Below the pieces are notes generated by a model, which did not search any database, was not told the DNA's origin, and saw only the letters and a program-made list of their open reading frames with translations. A stretch of DNA of 64,000 nt from Dietzia natronolimnaea (GTDB lineage: Bacteria; Actinomycetota; Actinomycetes; Mycobacteriales; Mycobacteriaceae), in assembly GCF_002289575.1 (NCBI RefSeq), contig NZ_NTGA01000020.1, positions 57,813 through 121,812 on the forward strand, in the 5' to 3' direction. Below are positions 19,650 to 28,545 of the stretch, in pieces (position 1 is the stretch's first letter; each line of letters starts with the position of its first letter). The translations under genes and the position numbers were made by a program.

Positions 19650-20870
19650 CTATCGGACGCCGCGGAGTTGCAGGGTGCACAGCGCGGCGGCGACGGCGAT
19701 GCCCGCGCCCACCCCGTAGAGGGCGGGGTAGCCGGCCGCGGAGGTGACGAGGGGAACGGCGATCGCGGGAGCCACCACCTGCGGCAGCGAGGTGGCGATG
19801 TTGGCCATGCCCAGGAGGGTTCCCGCGGTGCCGGAGGTGGCCAGGGACCCGGTGATGATCGCCATGTCGACCGCGATGAACAGTCCCCACCCCACGCCGA
19901 GGACGGCCGCGGCGGCCAGCACGGCGGGCATGGTGGAGGAGGCCGCGAGTCCGATCAACCCCCCGGCGGTGATCAGCGCCCCGGCGGCGGCGATTTCGCG
20001 GCGGCGGTGGAGCCGGTCGGAGAACGCCCCCGCCGTGGCCGCGCACACCGCCGAGAGGACGAGGGTGACGACGGTGATCATGAGGACCGCGTTGCCGGGA
20101 TCGGGCACCCCGACCACGGAGTCGAGGAAGAAGAAAAGGTAGATCAGCAGGATCGCGTTGGTGAGGTTCATGAGGAACCGCAGTGCCCACGCCCAGCAGT
20201 ACTCGCGGGTCGGGCGGAAGTCCGTGAGAGCGATCCGGGATCGCGGGTCATCGCCGGATCCCGCGGGGTCGGGGGAGACGACCGGCGCAGCACGTCCCGC
20301 CACCACGATCGCCGAGAGCAGCGCGGGTGTGAGCACCGCGAGCACCAGGTACCCGGTCGTGCCACCGCCGACGGACTCCGCCACCGCCACTCCGCTGATC
20401 ACGCCGACGATCTGCCCGACCCCGAACAACGACCCCACCACGCCGCGCTGCTGCTCGGGGACACGATCGGCCATCAGGGCGGCCAGCACCGCGAACGGTC
20501 CGTTGAACCCCAGCTGCACCAGGACCCAGCCCGCGACCGTGGCCGGTCCGGAATCGGAGGTCAGGAGCAGCAGTTGACCCGCCACCCCGATCGCCGTGCC
20601 CACGTACACCACCGGCATCCGGGTCCCGAGCCTCGCGCGGCACCGGTCGGAGACGAGCCCCCACACCGGATTGGCCACGAGGGCGACGGCGGCGCCTGTT
20701 CCCACCACCAGTCCGAGGAGCGCCTCTCTGCCACCCGGGCCACCGATCCTGTCGGTCTGAACGGGTAGGAGAATCTGCAGCGGGCCGAACCACGAGGCGA
20801 AGACCGCCACGACGCCGAGCGTGAGCGCCAGGATCCACAGGGGACCGACGCGGTCGGCGGGTCGGGTCAC
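19650..20870 (-). CDS. MFS transporter, probably for glycosides
   Basis: The 406-residue protein has about twelve hydrophobic segments in two halves. The loop between TM2 and TM3 carries NPVWGLVSDRCRARLGTRMP, resembling the MFS motif A and the loop of sugar:cation symporters. A soluble central loop around 195-215 separates the halves. The GTG start overlaps the stop of the upstream amidohydrolase by four bases (GTGA), and the GH1 beta-glucosidase follows. From that setting I infer import of a glucoside or disaccharide, which the sequence alone does not prove. Confidence 0.85.
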   Translation of the reverse strand: MTRPADRVGPLWILALTLGVVAVFASWFGPLQILLPVQTDRIGGPGGREALLGLVVGTGAAVALVANPVWGLVSDRCRARLGTRMPVVYVGTAIGVAGQLLLLTSDSGPATVAGWVLVQLGFNGPFAVLAALMADRVPEQQRGVVGSLFGVGQIVGVISGVAVAESVGGGTTGYLVLAVLTPALLSAIVVAGRAAPVVSPDPAGSGDDPRSRIALTDFRPTREYCWAWALRFLMNLTNAILLIYLFFFLDSVVGVPDPGNAVLMITVVTLVLSAVCAATAGAFSDRLHRRREIAAAGALITAGGLIGLAASSTMPAVLAAAAVLGVGWGLFIAVDMAIITGSLATSGTAGTLLGMANIATSLPQVVAPAIAVPLVTSAAGYPALYGVGAGIAVAAALCTLQLRGVR

Positions 20871-22501
20871 CGCACGCGTTCCCAGTTGGCCGTCCAGGCC
20901 TCGGCGCCGCCCATGAGCTGACGCTCCAGTTCGGGGCGGTCGGATCCGGCCCGGTGGAGAAGGTCGGCCGCCCAGTCCGCGTAGAGGCCGTACTGGGCCA
21001 CGCCGTCGACGTTGAGGTCGTAGACGCGGTCACCGAACTGCCACCGGTCCATCACCTCGCCGCTGAGCGCGGTGAACGGGTAGACGAGCGGATCGGTGGC
21101 CGCGCTGGGGCGCGCGTCCGCGAGGTGGGCCAGACCGTTGACGTCCGATCCGAAGCCGTACCCGGCCCAGGGGCGGGTCGTGCCGGCCGTGTTGGCGCGC
21201 CAGGCCTCGAGGAAGCCGGTCTCGAAGGTCTCGGTCGCATCGGCGGGCCACGCGAAGGCGGCCACGAACCCGCCCTGTTCGTGCATGCGGCGCGTGATGC
21301 CCTGCGTGGCCCAGGTGTGGTCGGAGATGAGCCCCGTGTACCCCGACTCCGCGGCGATGTCGAGCGTCCGCGTGGCCGTCTTGACGCTCATGTGGTCGAT
21401 GTTGATCACCATGCCGCGCGCCATCATCCCCCGCACGGCGTGCTCGCCGAGCGGGGTCAGTCCGCGCACGTTGCACAGTGGTGCCTCGGGATACACGGGA
21501 AGTGCCGCTCCCGCGGGGGCGCCCGCCGTGAGCGCGGACAGCCCGTCCGCGACCGGGGTGCTCGCGATCGGCTGGTCGTGGTCCGCGTCGGGGCCGGTGC
21601 ACGGCTCGGTCTCCCAGAATCGCTGGGTGCCGATCTTGTTGCCCACGTTCACCGCCAGGCCTGCCAGGTCCTCGTCCATGCGGGCGCCGCCGAGGGCGTT
21701 GTCGAACTTGTGGACCGGGAACACGGTGGACACGCCCCACGAAGCGAATTCGTCGAGGCCGCGGTCGATGTCCTCGGCCGAGCACAGCGGCACGTCGTTG
21801 ATCATCCGACACCCGAACGGCTCGGACGCCTCGACCCCCAGCGTCACCGCGAGCTTGCCCTGCGCGGCGATCGACCGGACCTCCTCGGGAGACCGTGCGA
21901 TCCGGAACCAGCCCCGGCCGGGGCCGCCGTGTTTGGCGTCGATGTGGGCCTCCATGCGGTTCATGTAGTCGACCTGACGACGGAGTTGGTCCATCTCGTC
22001 ACACGAGTACGGCGAGCCGATGAGCATCTCGCACAGCACCCGGTTGGCGACCAGGTAGTTGTTGAGCACCCGGAGGCCGCCCCGCCACGCGCGCTCGATA
22101 CCGGTGTAGTAGGCCTGCTCGTGCAACTGCGAGTTGGAGGCCGGCCACTGTGTGAATGTGGGGTATCCCTGTGTGCCGCCGGGGACGGGCGTGCCGCCGA
22201 GGACCGACTCGAGAAGCGAGAAATGGCCGAGGTCCGAGTGCGTGGGGCAGTCGGCCAGGGCCTGAGCCATCCCGCCGGGGGCGAACGGCTCACCGCACCG
22301 CAGGGCGCCGCCGAACGCCTGTGAGGCGGCGATGTGGGTGTGGGCGTCGACCATCCCCCGGATCGGCGTGGCGGCCTGCGCGGGCGCGGCCGCCAGCGGG
22401 ACGGTCACCGCGACAGCCGAGAGCAGAGCCAGCGCCGAGCGCGCCCATCTCCCGGTGGTCGTGGACCTCGTGGACCTCGTGGTCGGACGGCTGTGTCCCA
22501 T
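20867..22501 (-). CDS. Secreted amidohydrolase-superfamily metal hydrolase
   Basis: The 544-residue protein has a long, Arg/Thr-rich n-region and a Sec signal ending near APAQAATP (about residue 43), so it is exported. The mature start RGMVDAHTHIAAS supplies an HxH metal pair; NIDHMSVKT and GLISDHTWA are candidates for later metal ligands. Several cysteines (CGEPF, CEMLIGSPYSC, CRMINDVPLC) suggest disulfides. It is an amidohydrolase-like or M19-like enzyme of unknown substrate. It is first in the operon with the MFS transporter and beta-glucosidase, hinting at a shared glycoconjugate substrate. No clear promoter was found upstream. Confidence 0.75.
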   Translation of the reverse strand: MGHSRPTTRSTRSTTTGRWARSALALLSAVAVTVPLAAAPAQAATPIRGMVDAHTHIAASQAFGGALRCGEPFAPGGMAQALADCPTHSDLGHFSLLESVLGGTPVPGGTQGYPTFTQWPASNSQLHEQAYYTGIERAWRGGLRVLNNYLVANRVLCEMLIGSPYSCDEMDQLRRQVDYMNRMEAHIDAKHGGPGRGWFRIARSPEEVRSIAAQGKLAVTLGVEASEPFGCRMINDVPLCSAEDIDRGLDEFASWGVSTVFPVHKFDNALGGARMDEDLAGLAVNVGNKIGTQRFWETEPCTGPDADHDQPIASTPVADGLSALTAGAPAGAALPVYPEAPLCNVRGLTPLGEHAVRGMMARGMVINIDHMSVKTATRTLDIAAESGYTGLISDHTWATQGITRRMHEQGGFVAAFAWPADATETFETGFLEAWRANTAGTTRPWAGYGFGSDVNGLAHLADARPSAATDPLVYPFTALSGEVMDRWQFGDRVYDLNVDGVAQYGLYADWAADLLHRAGSDRPELERQLMGGAEAWTANWERVR

Positions 22502-22662
22502 GGCGGTGCCCCTCTCGGACGGCGCCCGCCGTGGGTCGGCGGGGGCGTCGGCGTGAAAGGGAGATTAACTAAGGTTTGGTCGTGACAAGGCCCGTTCCGG
22601 GAGATTTCTGGACAGTTGTTCAGAGCGCGACCGGGGCTGATGGGGCGTGTGTGGCGGAAGCG

Positions 22663-24336
22663 TCAGTTGGTGTCCGCGACCAGCGGTTCGATGGTGAGGT
22701 GCTCCATCTCCTTGCTGATGTACTGCAGGCGCCACTTGTCGCCGAACAGGGCCAGAAGTTCACCGTCGGTGCGCTGGAACACCTCCACACCGCGCTGCCG
22801 GCCGAGCTCGTCGGCGGAGGCGGAGTCAGTGCGACGGGCGATGGAGTACGGCAGGGTATCGACGACGACCTCGACGTTGAACTCGGCCTTCATGCGGGCG
22901 GTGACGACCTCGAACTGCATCGGCCCGACCGCCGCCATGACGGGGTTGGCATCGCCACGCGTGTCGTTGCGCAGGATCTGCACGACGCCCTCCGCGGCCA
23001 GCTGGTCGATGGCCTTGCGGAACTGCTTGTACTTGCCCAGCGACTGCGCGCGCACCACGGCGAAGTGCTCGGGTGCGAACTGGGGGATCGGCGGGAACTG
23101 CACCTTCTTACCGGTGTAGAGGGTGTCACCGGGTGCCAGGGCGGTGGCGTTGACCAGGCCCACCACGTCGCCCGGGTAGGCGGTCTCGACGGTCGTGCGG
23201 TCGCGGCCGAACACGGTCAGGGCGTACTTGGTGGTGAACGGTTTGGAGGACTGGGCGTGGGTGACCACCATCCCGCGCTCGAACTCCCCGGAGACCACGC
23301 GCATGAACGCGAGCCGGTCGCGGTGCGCGGCGTCCATGCCGGCCTGGACCTTGAACACCACCGCTGAGAACGGATCCGAGGTCTCCCGGGGTGCACCGGT
23401 CACGGTCTCCCACGCGTGCGGCGGCGGGGCCAGCTCGACCAGCGCGTCCAGGATCTGGTGCACACCGAAGTTGAGCATCGCGGAGGCGAAGATCACCGGG
23501 CTCGTCTCGCCGGCCAGGTAGAGCTCCTGGTCGTGGTCCTGCCCCATGGCGGAGAGCAGTTCGGACTCCTCGACGGCCGTCTCCCACACCTCGCCCTCCC
23601 GCTGGGCGGCGGTGTCCGGGTCGTAGTGCTCCTCCGGGGCGATGGTCGATCCACCGGCGGTGCGGGTGAAGTGGATGTACTCCTCGGGCGCACCGTCGGG
23701 GCCGCGGCGGAGCAACCCCCGGTAGTCGCCCGCGATGCCGACCGGCATGAACAGCGGGGTCGGCACCAGGCCGATCTGCTCGGTGATCTCGTCCAGCAGC
23801 TCCAGTGGCGCCTGCCCCGGCCGGTCCCACTTGTTGATCACCGTGATGATGGGCAGCCCGTTGTGCTTACACACGCGGAACAGTTTGAGCGTTTGTGGCT
23901 CGAGGCCCTTGGCGGCGTCGATGAGCATCACCGCCGCGTCGACGGCGGTCAGGACGCGGTAGGTGTCCTCGGAGAAGTCGGCGTGGCCGGGGGTGTCGAC
24001 GAGGTTGATGACGTAGGGCTCGTCGTCCTCGGCAGACCCGGAGGGTTTGTAGGTGAACTGCAGCGCGGTGGAGCTGACGGAGATGCCGCGGGCCTTCTCC
24101 ATCTCCATCCAGTCCGACACGGTGGCGCGGCGACCGGACTTGCCGTGGACTGCTCCGGCCTCGGTGATGACGCGCGCGTGCAGCGCCAGCGCCTCGGTGA
24201 GCGTGGACTTTCCGGCGTCCGGATGGGCGATCACCGCGAAGGTCCGGCGGCGGGACACCTCGGACGCGACGTGGCCGGACGCATCCGGACCGGCCGGCCG
24301 TCCGGTGGTCCCGGTGTGCTCGGCGGTCTCGGTCAC
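22663..24336 (-). CDS. prfC: Peptide chain release factor 3
   Basis: RF3 is a translational GTPase that recycles RF1/RF2 from the ribosome after termination. The G motifs are visible in order: IAHPDAGKST (G1), VDTPGHADF (G3) and INKWDRPG (G4). The RF3-specific insert VSDWMEMEKARGISV follows G1. Its 557 residues include domain II and the C-terminal RF3 domain (GPMQFEVVTARMKAEF). The GTG start has GAGGAGG seven bases upstream. Many actinobacteria keep prfC as a single gene. It is monocistronic here. Confidence 0.95.
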   Translation of the reverse strand: MTETAEHTGTTGRPAGPDASGHVASEVSRRRTFAVIAHPDAGKSTLTEALALHARVITEAGAVHGKSGRRATVSDWMEMEKARGISVSSTALQFTYKPSGSAEDDEPYVINLVDTPGHADFSEDTYRVLTAVDAAVMLIDAAKGLEPQTLKLFRVCKHNGLPIITVINKWDRPGQAPLELLDEITEQIGLVPTPLFMPVGIAGDYRGLLRRGPDGAPEEYIHFTRTAGGSTIAPEEHYDPDTAAQREGEVWETAVEESELLSAMGQDHDQELYLAGETSPVIFASAMLNFGVHQILDALVELAPPPHAWETVTGAPRETSDPFSAVVFKVQAGMDAAHRDRLAFMRVVSGEFERGMVVTHAQSSKPFTTKYALTVFGRDRTTVETAYPGDVVGLVNATALAPGDTLYTGKKVQFPPIPQFAPEHFAVVRAQSLGKYKQFRKAIDQLAAEGVVQILRNDTRGDANPVMAAVGPMQFEVVTARMKAEFNVEVVVDTLPYSIARRTDSASADELGRQRGVEVFQRTDGELLALFGDKWRLQYISKEMEHLTIEPLVADTN

Positions 24337-24458
24337 GCGTCCTCCTCGGTGCTCCGGCGGCCCTCGCCGTCGTCATCCCAGGGTACGTCCGCCCCCGGTC
24401 GAGCACCCAATCCGCCAGTGCACCGCCCGGGGTCGGTGAGCGTGCAGGAAAGGCGAGG

Positions 24459-24953
24459 TCACACGGGGCGGTGATCGCCCTCCGGGCGAGGTGCACCGGG
24501 ACGGTCCACGAGAGCGGCGAGGTAGCGGCGGGTGAGCCGGTTCTGCTCGCAGCGGGCGACCGGCGCGCCCCACTTCGCGAGCAGGGTGGCGTGAGCGGAT
24601 TCGGCCTCGATCCGCAGGCGCACGACGTCGGTGACGGGGTCGCGCTCGACCAGGAAAGACTCCCAGCCGTCCTCGGGGTGGCCGGGCAGCGCGCGGTAGG
24701 TGAAGCCGCGGGCGGTCGGGCTGTCGATCACCGACGTGACCTCGCACGGTGCCGCGATCCTGAGCCACGCCCCTGGTCCGGTGCGCGGACGGAGCGTGAC
24801 GGTGCGGCCGACCGTTGCGGGACCCTCGGTGACGACGACGAGGCCGGCGCGGCGATGCATATCCCAGTTGATCAGTGCGCGGCTCGCGCGGTCGACGAGG
24901 TCGGCCCCGGAGCCCAGAACGGCGGCGCGTTGGAACCGCCGGGGGCGGCTCAC
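24459..24953 (-). CDS. DUF1990 family protein
   Basis: The 164-residue protein has no signal or membrane segment. GFTYRALPGHPEDGWESFLVER matches the core of the DUF1990 family, whose function is unknown; only the first 20 residues of that stretch define it well. RLTRRYLAAL near the C-terminus is also usual for the family. The GTG start overlaps the pth stop by four bases, so translation is coupled to pth. Confidence 0.75.
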   Translation of the reverse strand: MSRPRRFQRAAVLGSGADLVDRASRALINWDMHRRAGLVVVTEGPATVGRTVTLRPRTGPGAWLRIAAPCEVTSVIDSPTARGFTYRALPGHPEDGWESFLVERDPVTDVVRLRIEAESAHATLLAKWGAPVARCEQNRLTRRYLAALVDRPGAPRPEGDHRPV

Positions 24954-25549
24954 GCGGTATGGACCTGGTTCTGGGCGGTCTCCAGTCCGTGCCTGAGCAG
25001 AAGCTCGACGGCGTCGGCGGCATCCTGCACCAGGAACGGCACGTCGGGTTGCTCGAGCTTGGAGAAACGCTTGAGGACGTAGTCCGCCACCGCCATGCGA
25101 CCCGGAGGCCGGCCGACCCCCGCGCGGACGCGGAGGTAGTCGCGGGTGCCGAGAGCGCTGGTGACCGAGCGCAGGCCGTTGTGCCCGCCCTCGCCTCCGC
25201 CACGCTTGAGCCGGACCTGGCCGAAGTCGATGTCGATCTCGTCGTGCACCACGATCACCTCGGTGGGGGCGACGGAGAAGTACTTCGCCACCGCGGCCAC
25301 GGGCCCCCCGGACAGGTTCATGTAGCTGCGCGGGCGGGCCAGGATCACGGACTGGTCGGCCAACCGCGTCTGGGCGACCTCGCAGTTGGTCCGCTTGTGC
25401 GTGGAGAAGCTCGCGGGCACGGGCAGGGCGCGGGAGGCGAGCTCGACCAGCACGTCCCAGCCGATGTTGTGGCGGGTGCCCTCGTAGTCGGGACCGGGGT
25501 TGGCCAGGCCCACGACGAGCCTGGGTCCGGGGGCGTCAGCGGTACTCAC
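24950..25549 (-). CDS. pth: Peptidyl-tRNA hydrolase
   Basis: Pth releases tRNA from prematurely dropped peptidyl-tRNA. The catalytic His is in YEGTRHNIGWD and the substrate Asn in RSYMNLSGGP. VHDEIDIDFGQVRLK, GGGEGGHNGLRSV and RVRAGVGRPPGR are family hallmarks. I choose the GTG at 25549 (199 residues) because the 13 residues before it do not resemble the family; a start at 25588 is possible. In mycobacteria pth is also next to rplY. Here the lysG/lysE pair lies between them. Confidence 0.94.
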   Translation of the reverse strand: MSTADAPGPRLVVGLANPGPDYEGTRHNIGWDVLVELASRALPVPASFSTHKRTNCEVAQTRLADQSVILARPRSYMNLSGGPVAAVAKYFSVAPTEVIVVHDEIDIDFGQVRLKRGGGEGGHNGLRSVTSALGTRDYLRVRAGVGRPPGRMAVADYVLKRFSKLEQPDVPFLVQDAADAVELLLRHGLETAQNQVHTA

Positions 25550-25622
25550 GGACTCATGGTCCCAGACCGGGTCGGGCAGCGCTCCCATCGGTTGGCGGTC
25601 CCGTCGGTCGCTGCTCGCGCCG

Positions 25623-26519
25623 TCAGGCCTGCAGCTCGGACCGGGCCGTCTCGAGCACCGCGGCGGTCAGGGCGTCGAGGTCGGGGGACTGGAGTCTCCA
25701 GTGCTGCCAGAACAGTGGGACGTCGAGAGGGCGGTCGGGGGAGACCTCGGTGAGCTCACCGGAGACCAACCACGGTGTGGCCAGTCGCTCGGGCACCAGG
25801 CCCCAGCCCAACCCCGCGGCGATGGCACGGACGTGGTCGTGCGAACTCGGCACGAAGTGACGGGGTCCGGTCGGTTCGCGGCGGGCCAACTGCCGGTAGT
25901 GGTGGTTCTGGTGGGCGTCGGTGCGATCGAAGTCGACGATGGGGGCCCTGCCCAGTGCGGTCGTGGGCGAACCGTCGCGCAGGTGCCGGGCCACGAACCC
26001 GGGACTTGCGCACGCGAGGTACCGCATCGACCCCAGCGGGAGTGACCGGCATCCCTGAACGGCCCTGGACTCGCTGGTCACCGCCGCCATCACCTCGCCT
26101 CGGCGGAGGAGCTGGGAGGACAATGACTCGTCCTCGCGGCGGAGGTCAAAGACCACCTGGCCCGAGGAGTGGACCTCGGCCATGGCGTCGAGGAACCAGG
26201 TGGCCAGCGAGTCCGAGTTGCACGCCACCGCCAGGACCACATGCTCTGTCGGGGTGCCCGCTCCGTCGAACTCGCGGGACAGGGATTCCTCCAGGTGGAG
26301 CATCTGCCGGGCGGTCCGGAGCACCGTCTCACCGGAGTCCGTCGCTGTGACCGGGCGGTCGCGGCGGACCAGGATGCGGCCGGCCGAGTCCTCCAGCGCC
26401 CGGATGCGCTGGGACACCGCGGACTGCGTGACGTGGAGGTGGGCGGCGGCCGCATCGAACGAGCCGAGGTCGACGACGGCGACGAGGGTGCGCAGCTGGT
26501 CCAGGTGAAGTGCGTTCAT
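25623..26519 (-). CDS. lysG: LysR-family regulator LysG/ArgP
   Basis: The 298-residue protein opens with an LTTR helix-turn-helix (LDQLRTLVAVVDLGSFDAAA then LHVTQSAVSQRI). It matches the ArgP/LysG subgroup, which senses basic amino acids and activates a divergent exporter gene. The lysE gene is indeed divergent, 67 bp away. The effector domain spans about residues 90-298. In Corynebacterium LysG needs lysine or arginine as co-inducer. A candidate -10, TAGCAT, is 11 bases upstream of the start. Confidence 0.9.
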   Translation of the reverse strand: MNALHLDQLRTLVAVVDLGSFDAAAAHLHVTQSAVSQRIRALEDSAGRILVRRDRPVTATDSGETVLRTARQMLHLEESLSREFDGAGTPTEHVVLAVACNSDSLATWFLDAMAEVHSSGQVVFDLRREDESLSSQLLRRGEVMAAVTSESRAVQGCRSLPLGSMRYLACASPGFVARHLRDGSPTTALGRAPIVDFDRTDAHQNHHYRQLARREPTGPRHFVPSSHDHVRAIAAGLGWGLVPERLATPWLVSGELTEVSPDRPLDVPLFWQHWRLQSPDLDALTAAVLETARSELQA

Positions 26520-26574
26520 AAGTAGATCTGATGCTAACCAAGAAACTGAAGTGGCGCTACAGATGCCGCGGCCC

Positions 26575-26580
26575 TAGCGT
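26575..26580 (+). promoter_or_regulatory. -10 element TAGCGT of lysE, leaderless start
   Basis: TAGCGT ends 6 bases before the lysE GTG. There is no good -35 hexamer, as expected for a gene that needs LysG for activation. The 67-base region is the probable LysG target. Confidence 0.45.
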
Positions 26581-26586
26581 GGGGCC

Positions 26587-27204
26587 GTGACCACCACCTC
26601 CACGCTCCTCATGGGCGCCGGCATGGGCCTCGGGCTCATCGCCGCCGTCGGCGCGCAGAACGCCTACGTCCTCCAACGCTCGATCCGGGGCGACGTGGCG
26701 ATGGTCCCGATCGTGATCTTCTGCGTCCTGTCCGAGGCCGCCCTGATCCTGCTCGGTGTGGCGGGCGTCGGGGCACTCGTCGAGTCCGCGCCGGCCGCCA
26801 TCACGGTGATGAAGTGGTTCGGAGTGGTGTTCCTGCTGGCCTACGGCGCCTTTGCCGCATCCCGCGCCCTACGCCCCGCCAGCGGACTGCAGGTGGACGG
26901 TGACACTCGGATCCCCTCGACCCTGGGCGCGGTGGCGGCGTGCGCGGCGTTCACCTGGCTCAATCCCCACGCCTATCTCGACAGCGTCGTCTTCCTGGGG
27001 ACTCTCGCCAACCAGCAGGCAGGGGACCTCCGCTGGGTGTTCGCGGCCGGTGCGTTCCTCGCCGGCACGGCGTGGTTCGCGTTGATCGGCTTCGGGGGCA
27101 GGGCCCTGCGCGGAGTGTTCGCCCGGCCCGGGGCGTGGCGGGTGCTGGACGCGGGGATCGCCGTGATGATGGTGGTCCTGGCCGTCGGCCTCATCCGCGG
27201 CTGA
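26587..27204 (+). CDS. lysE: LysE/ArgO-type basic amino acid exporter
   Basis: LysE exports lysine and arginine when they accumulate. The 205-residue protein has five or six TM helices, with the family motifs AVGAQNAYVLQRSIRGD near the N-terminus and FTWLNPHAYLDSVVFLG in the middle. The size is usual. The start is a GTG chosen by its position after the -10 box; the translation MTTTSTLLMGAGMGLGL gives a sensible first TM helix. A strong hairpin follows the stop codon. Confidence 0.92.
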   Translation: MTTTSTLLMGAGMGLGLIAAVGAQNAYVLQRSIRGDVAMVPIVIFCVLSEAALILLGVAGVGALVESAPAAITVMKWFGVVFLLAYGAFAASRALRPASGLQVDGDTRIPSTLGAVAACAAFTWLNPHAYLDSVVFLGTLANQQAGDLRWVFAAGAFLAGTAWFALIGFGGRALRGVFARPGAWRVLDAGIAVMMVVLAVGLIRG

Positions 27205-27211
27205 ACGACCG

Positions 27212-27247
27212 CGGGCCCGGTCCGACGCGGTGGTCGAACCGGGCCCG
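27212..27247. terminator. Hairpin terminator between lysE and rplY
   Basis: CGGGCCCGGT at 27212-27221 and ACCGGGCCCG at 27238-27247 form a perfect 10-bp stem with a 16-base loop. It lies between the converging lysE and rplY genes and could serve both. There is no T-run, as is common in actinobacteria. Confidence 0.6.
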
Positions 27248-27285
27248 GGGCGGGGGCGCGGCAGCTCAGGCCGCGCGCCGGGAGG

Positions 27286-27930
27286 TCAGGACTCCTCGGC
27301 AGCCTGCTCGGCCTCATGGGCGGCGTCCTCGGCGGCCTCGCCCTCGGGCGCCTCTTCCTCCTCGGCCTCGAGGTCGGCCTCGGAGGGCGCCTCGATGATG
27401 TTGACGATCAGCAGCTCGGGGTCGGAGACGAGGGTGGCTCCGGAGGGCAGAGCGATCTCCGAGGCGGTGATCTGGGTCCCGGCCTCGGCGTCCTCGACCG
27501 AGATCTCGAAGCCCTCGGGGATCTCGGTGGCGTCGACCTCCACCTCGATGACGTCGGCGTCCTGCGTGACGAGCGTGCCGGGGGCCGCCTCTCCCGTGAG
27601 GGTGACGGGGATCTCGACGGTCACCTTCTCGCCCTTGCGGACGACGAGGAGGTCGGTGTGCTCGATGACGCGGGTCAGCGGGTGCACGTCGATCTGCTTG
27701 GGCAGCGCGAGCTGCTCCTCGCCCTCGATGTCCAGGGTGAGCAGCGAGTTGGTGCCGTGGGCACGGAGGACCGCCGCGAACTCGAGCGTGTCGAGGAGGA
27801 GGTGACGCGGCTCGGTGTGGTGACCGTAGAGCACCGCGGGAACCTGGCCCGCGCGACGGGCGCGGCGGGCCGAACCCTTGCCGAACTCGCTGCGGATGGT
27901 GGTCTTGAGCTTGTTGACCTCGTTGGCCAT
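27286..27930 (-). CDS. rplY: 50S ribosomal protein bL25 (Ctc form)
   Basis: bL25 binds 5S rRNA in the large subunit. The 214 residues comprise the RNA-binding L25 domain ([22 protein letters not shown] is its N-terminal core, here cited in part) and a second TL5/Ctc beta-domain to about residue 185. An acidic tail rich in Glu and Ala ends the protein ([17 protein letters not shown]). This long form is usual in actinobacteria. ATG start with a GGATC-like weak ribosome site. A 254-base leader upstream separates it from the ArsC-like gene. Confidence 0.95.
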   Translation of the reverse strand: MANEVNKLKTTIRSEFGKGSARRARRAGQVPAVLYGHHTEPRHLLLDTLEFAAVLRAHGTNSLLTLDIEGEEQLALPKQIDVHPLTRVIEHTDLLVVRKGEKVTVEIPVTLTGEAAPGTLVTQDADVIEVEVDATEIPEGFEISVEDAEAGTQITASEIALPSGATLVSDPELLIVNIIEAPSEADLEAEEEEAPEGEAAEDAAHEAEQAAEES

Positions 27931-28184
27931 GGTGATCCTTCTGTCGGTGGGGAGCGCTCGCGCGCTCGTCTGGAGGCGTTCTCCCCGGCGACCGAGACGA
28001 TCGCCCGGGGCGGCCCACCGGGGACCACACCGACAATGATCGCGTCGATAACGGAGTGGCCCGAGTGCAGGGCCCTCCCTCGCCGAGATGACCCGATCAG
28101 CCTAGCGGCGCCGTGACCGGCCCCCAAATCGCGCCGGGACGCGGGCGAGGCCGGGTCGACGCCTCACGCCGGGTCCCGGACCCG

Positions 28185-28544
28185 TCAGAGGATCTCCTCG
28201 ACAACGGAGGTGGGCCGCGCCAGGCGCGTGCCCTTGCCGGTGACGACGAAGGGCCGCTCGATGAGCCGGGGGTGCGCCACCATCGCCTCGAGCAGCGCCT
28301 CGTCCGAGGCCTCGAGCAGGCCGAGCTCGGTGAACTCGGCCTCCTTGACCCGCACGGCCTGCCGCACCGTCAGCCCGGCGTCGGAGATGAGGGTCCGGAG
28401 CTCGTCGACCGTGGGCGGGGTGTCGAGGTACCTGACGACGGTCGGCTCGACGCCCCGATCGCGGAGCAACTCCAGCGCCTGCCGGGACTTGGAACAGCGC
28501 GGGTTGTGGTAGATGGTGGCGCTGCCCGCGGCGTCCGTGGACAC
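28185..28544 (-). CDS. ArsC/Spx-family thioredoxin-fold reductase
   Basis: The 119-residue protein has the glutaredoxin-type arsenate reductase fold. The catalytic Cys is in YHNPRCSKSRQAL, and the GVEPTVVRYLDTPPT and HPRLIERPFVV stretches match the ArsC family, including the Arg residues that bind oxyanion. It may reduce arsenate with glutathione-like or mycothiol-like thiols, or have another redox role. No ars genes are near. It begins with GTG one base after the prs stop is passed, so it is downstream in the glmU-prs transcript. Confidence 0.85.
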   Translation of the reverse strand: MSTDAAGSATIYHNPRCSKSRQALELLRDRGVEPTVVRYLDTPPTVDELRTLISDAGLTVRQAVRVKEAEFTELGLLEASDEALLEAMVAHPRLIERPFVVTGKGTRLARPTSVVEEIL

Positions 28545-28545
28545 G

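Noticed and set aside
18240..20768. An 842-residue forward frame opposite the GH1 and MFS genes.
   Set aside because: Composition is that of an antisense shadow and both opposite genes have clear family motifs.
22502..22662. The AT-containing patch TTAACTAAGG considered as an iron-regulator box upstream of the secreted amidohydrolase.
   Set aside because: It lacks the symmetric 19-bp DtxR/IdeR pattern.
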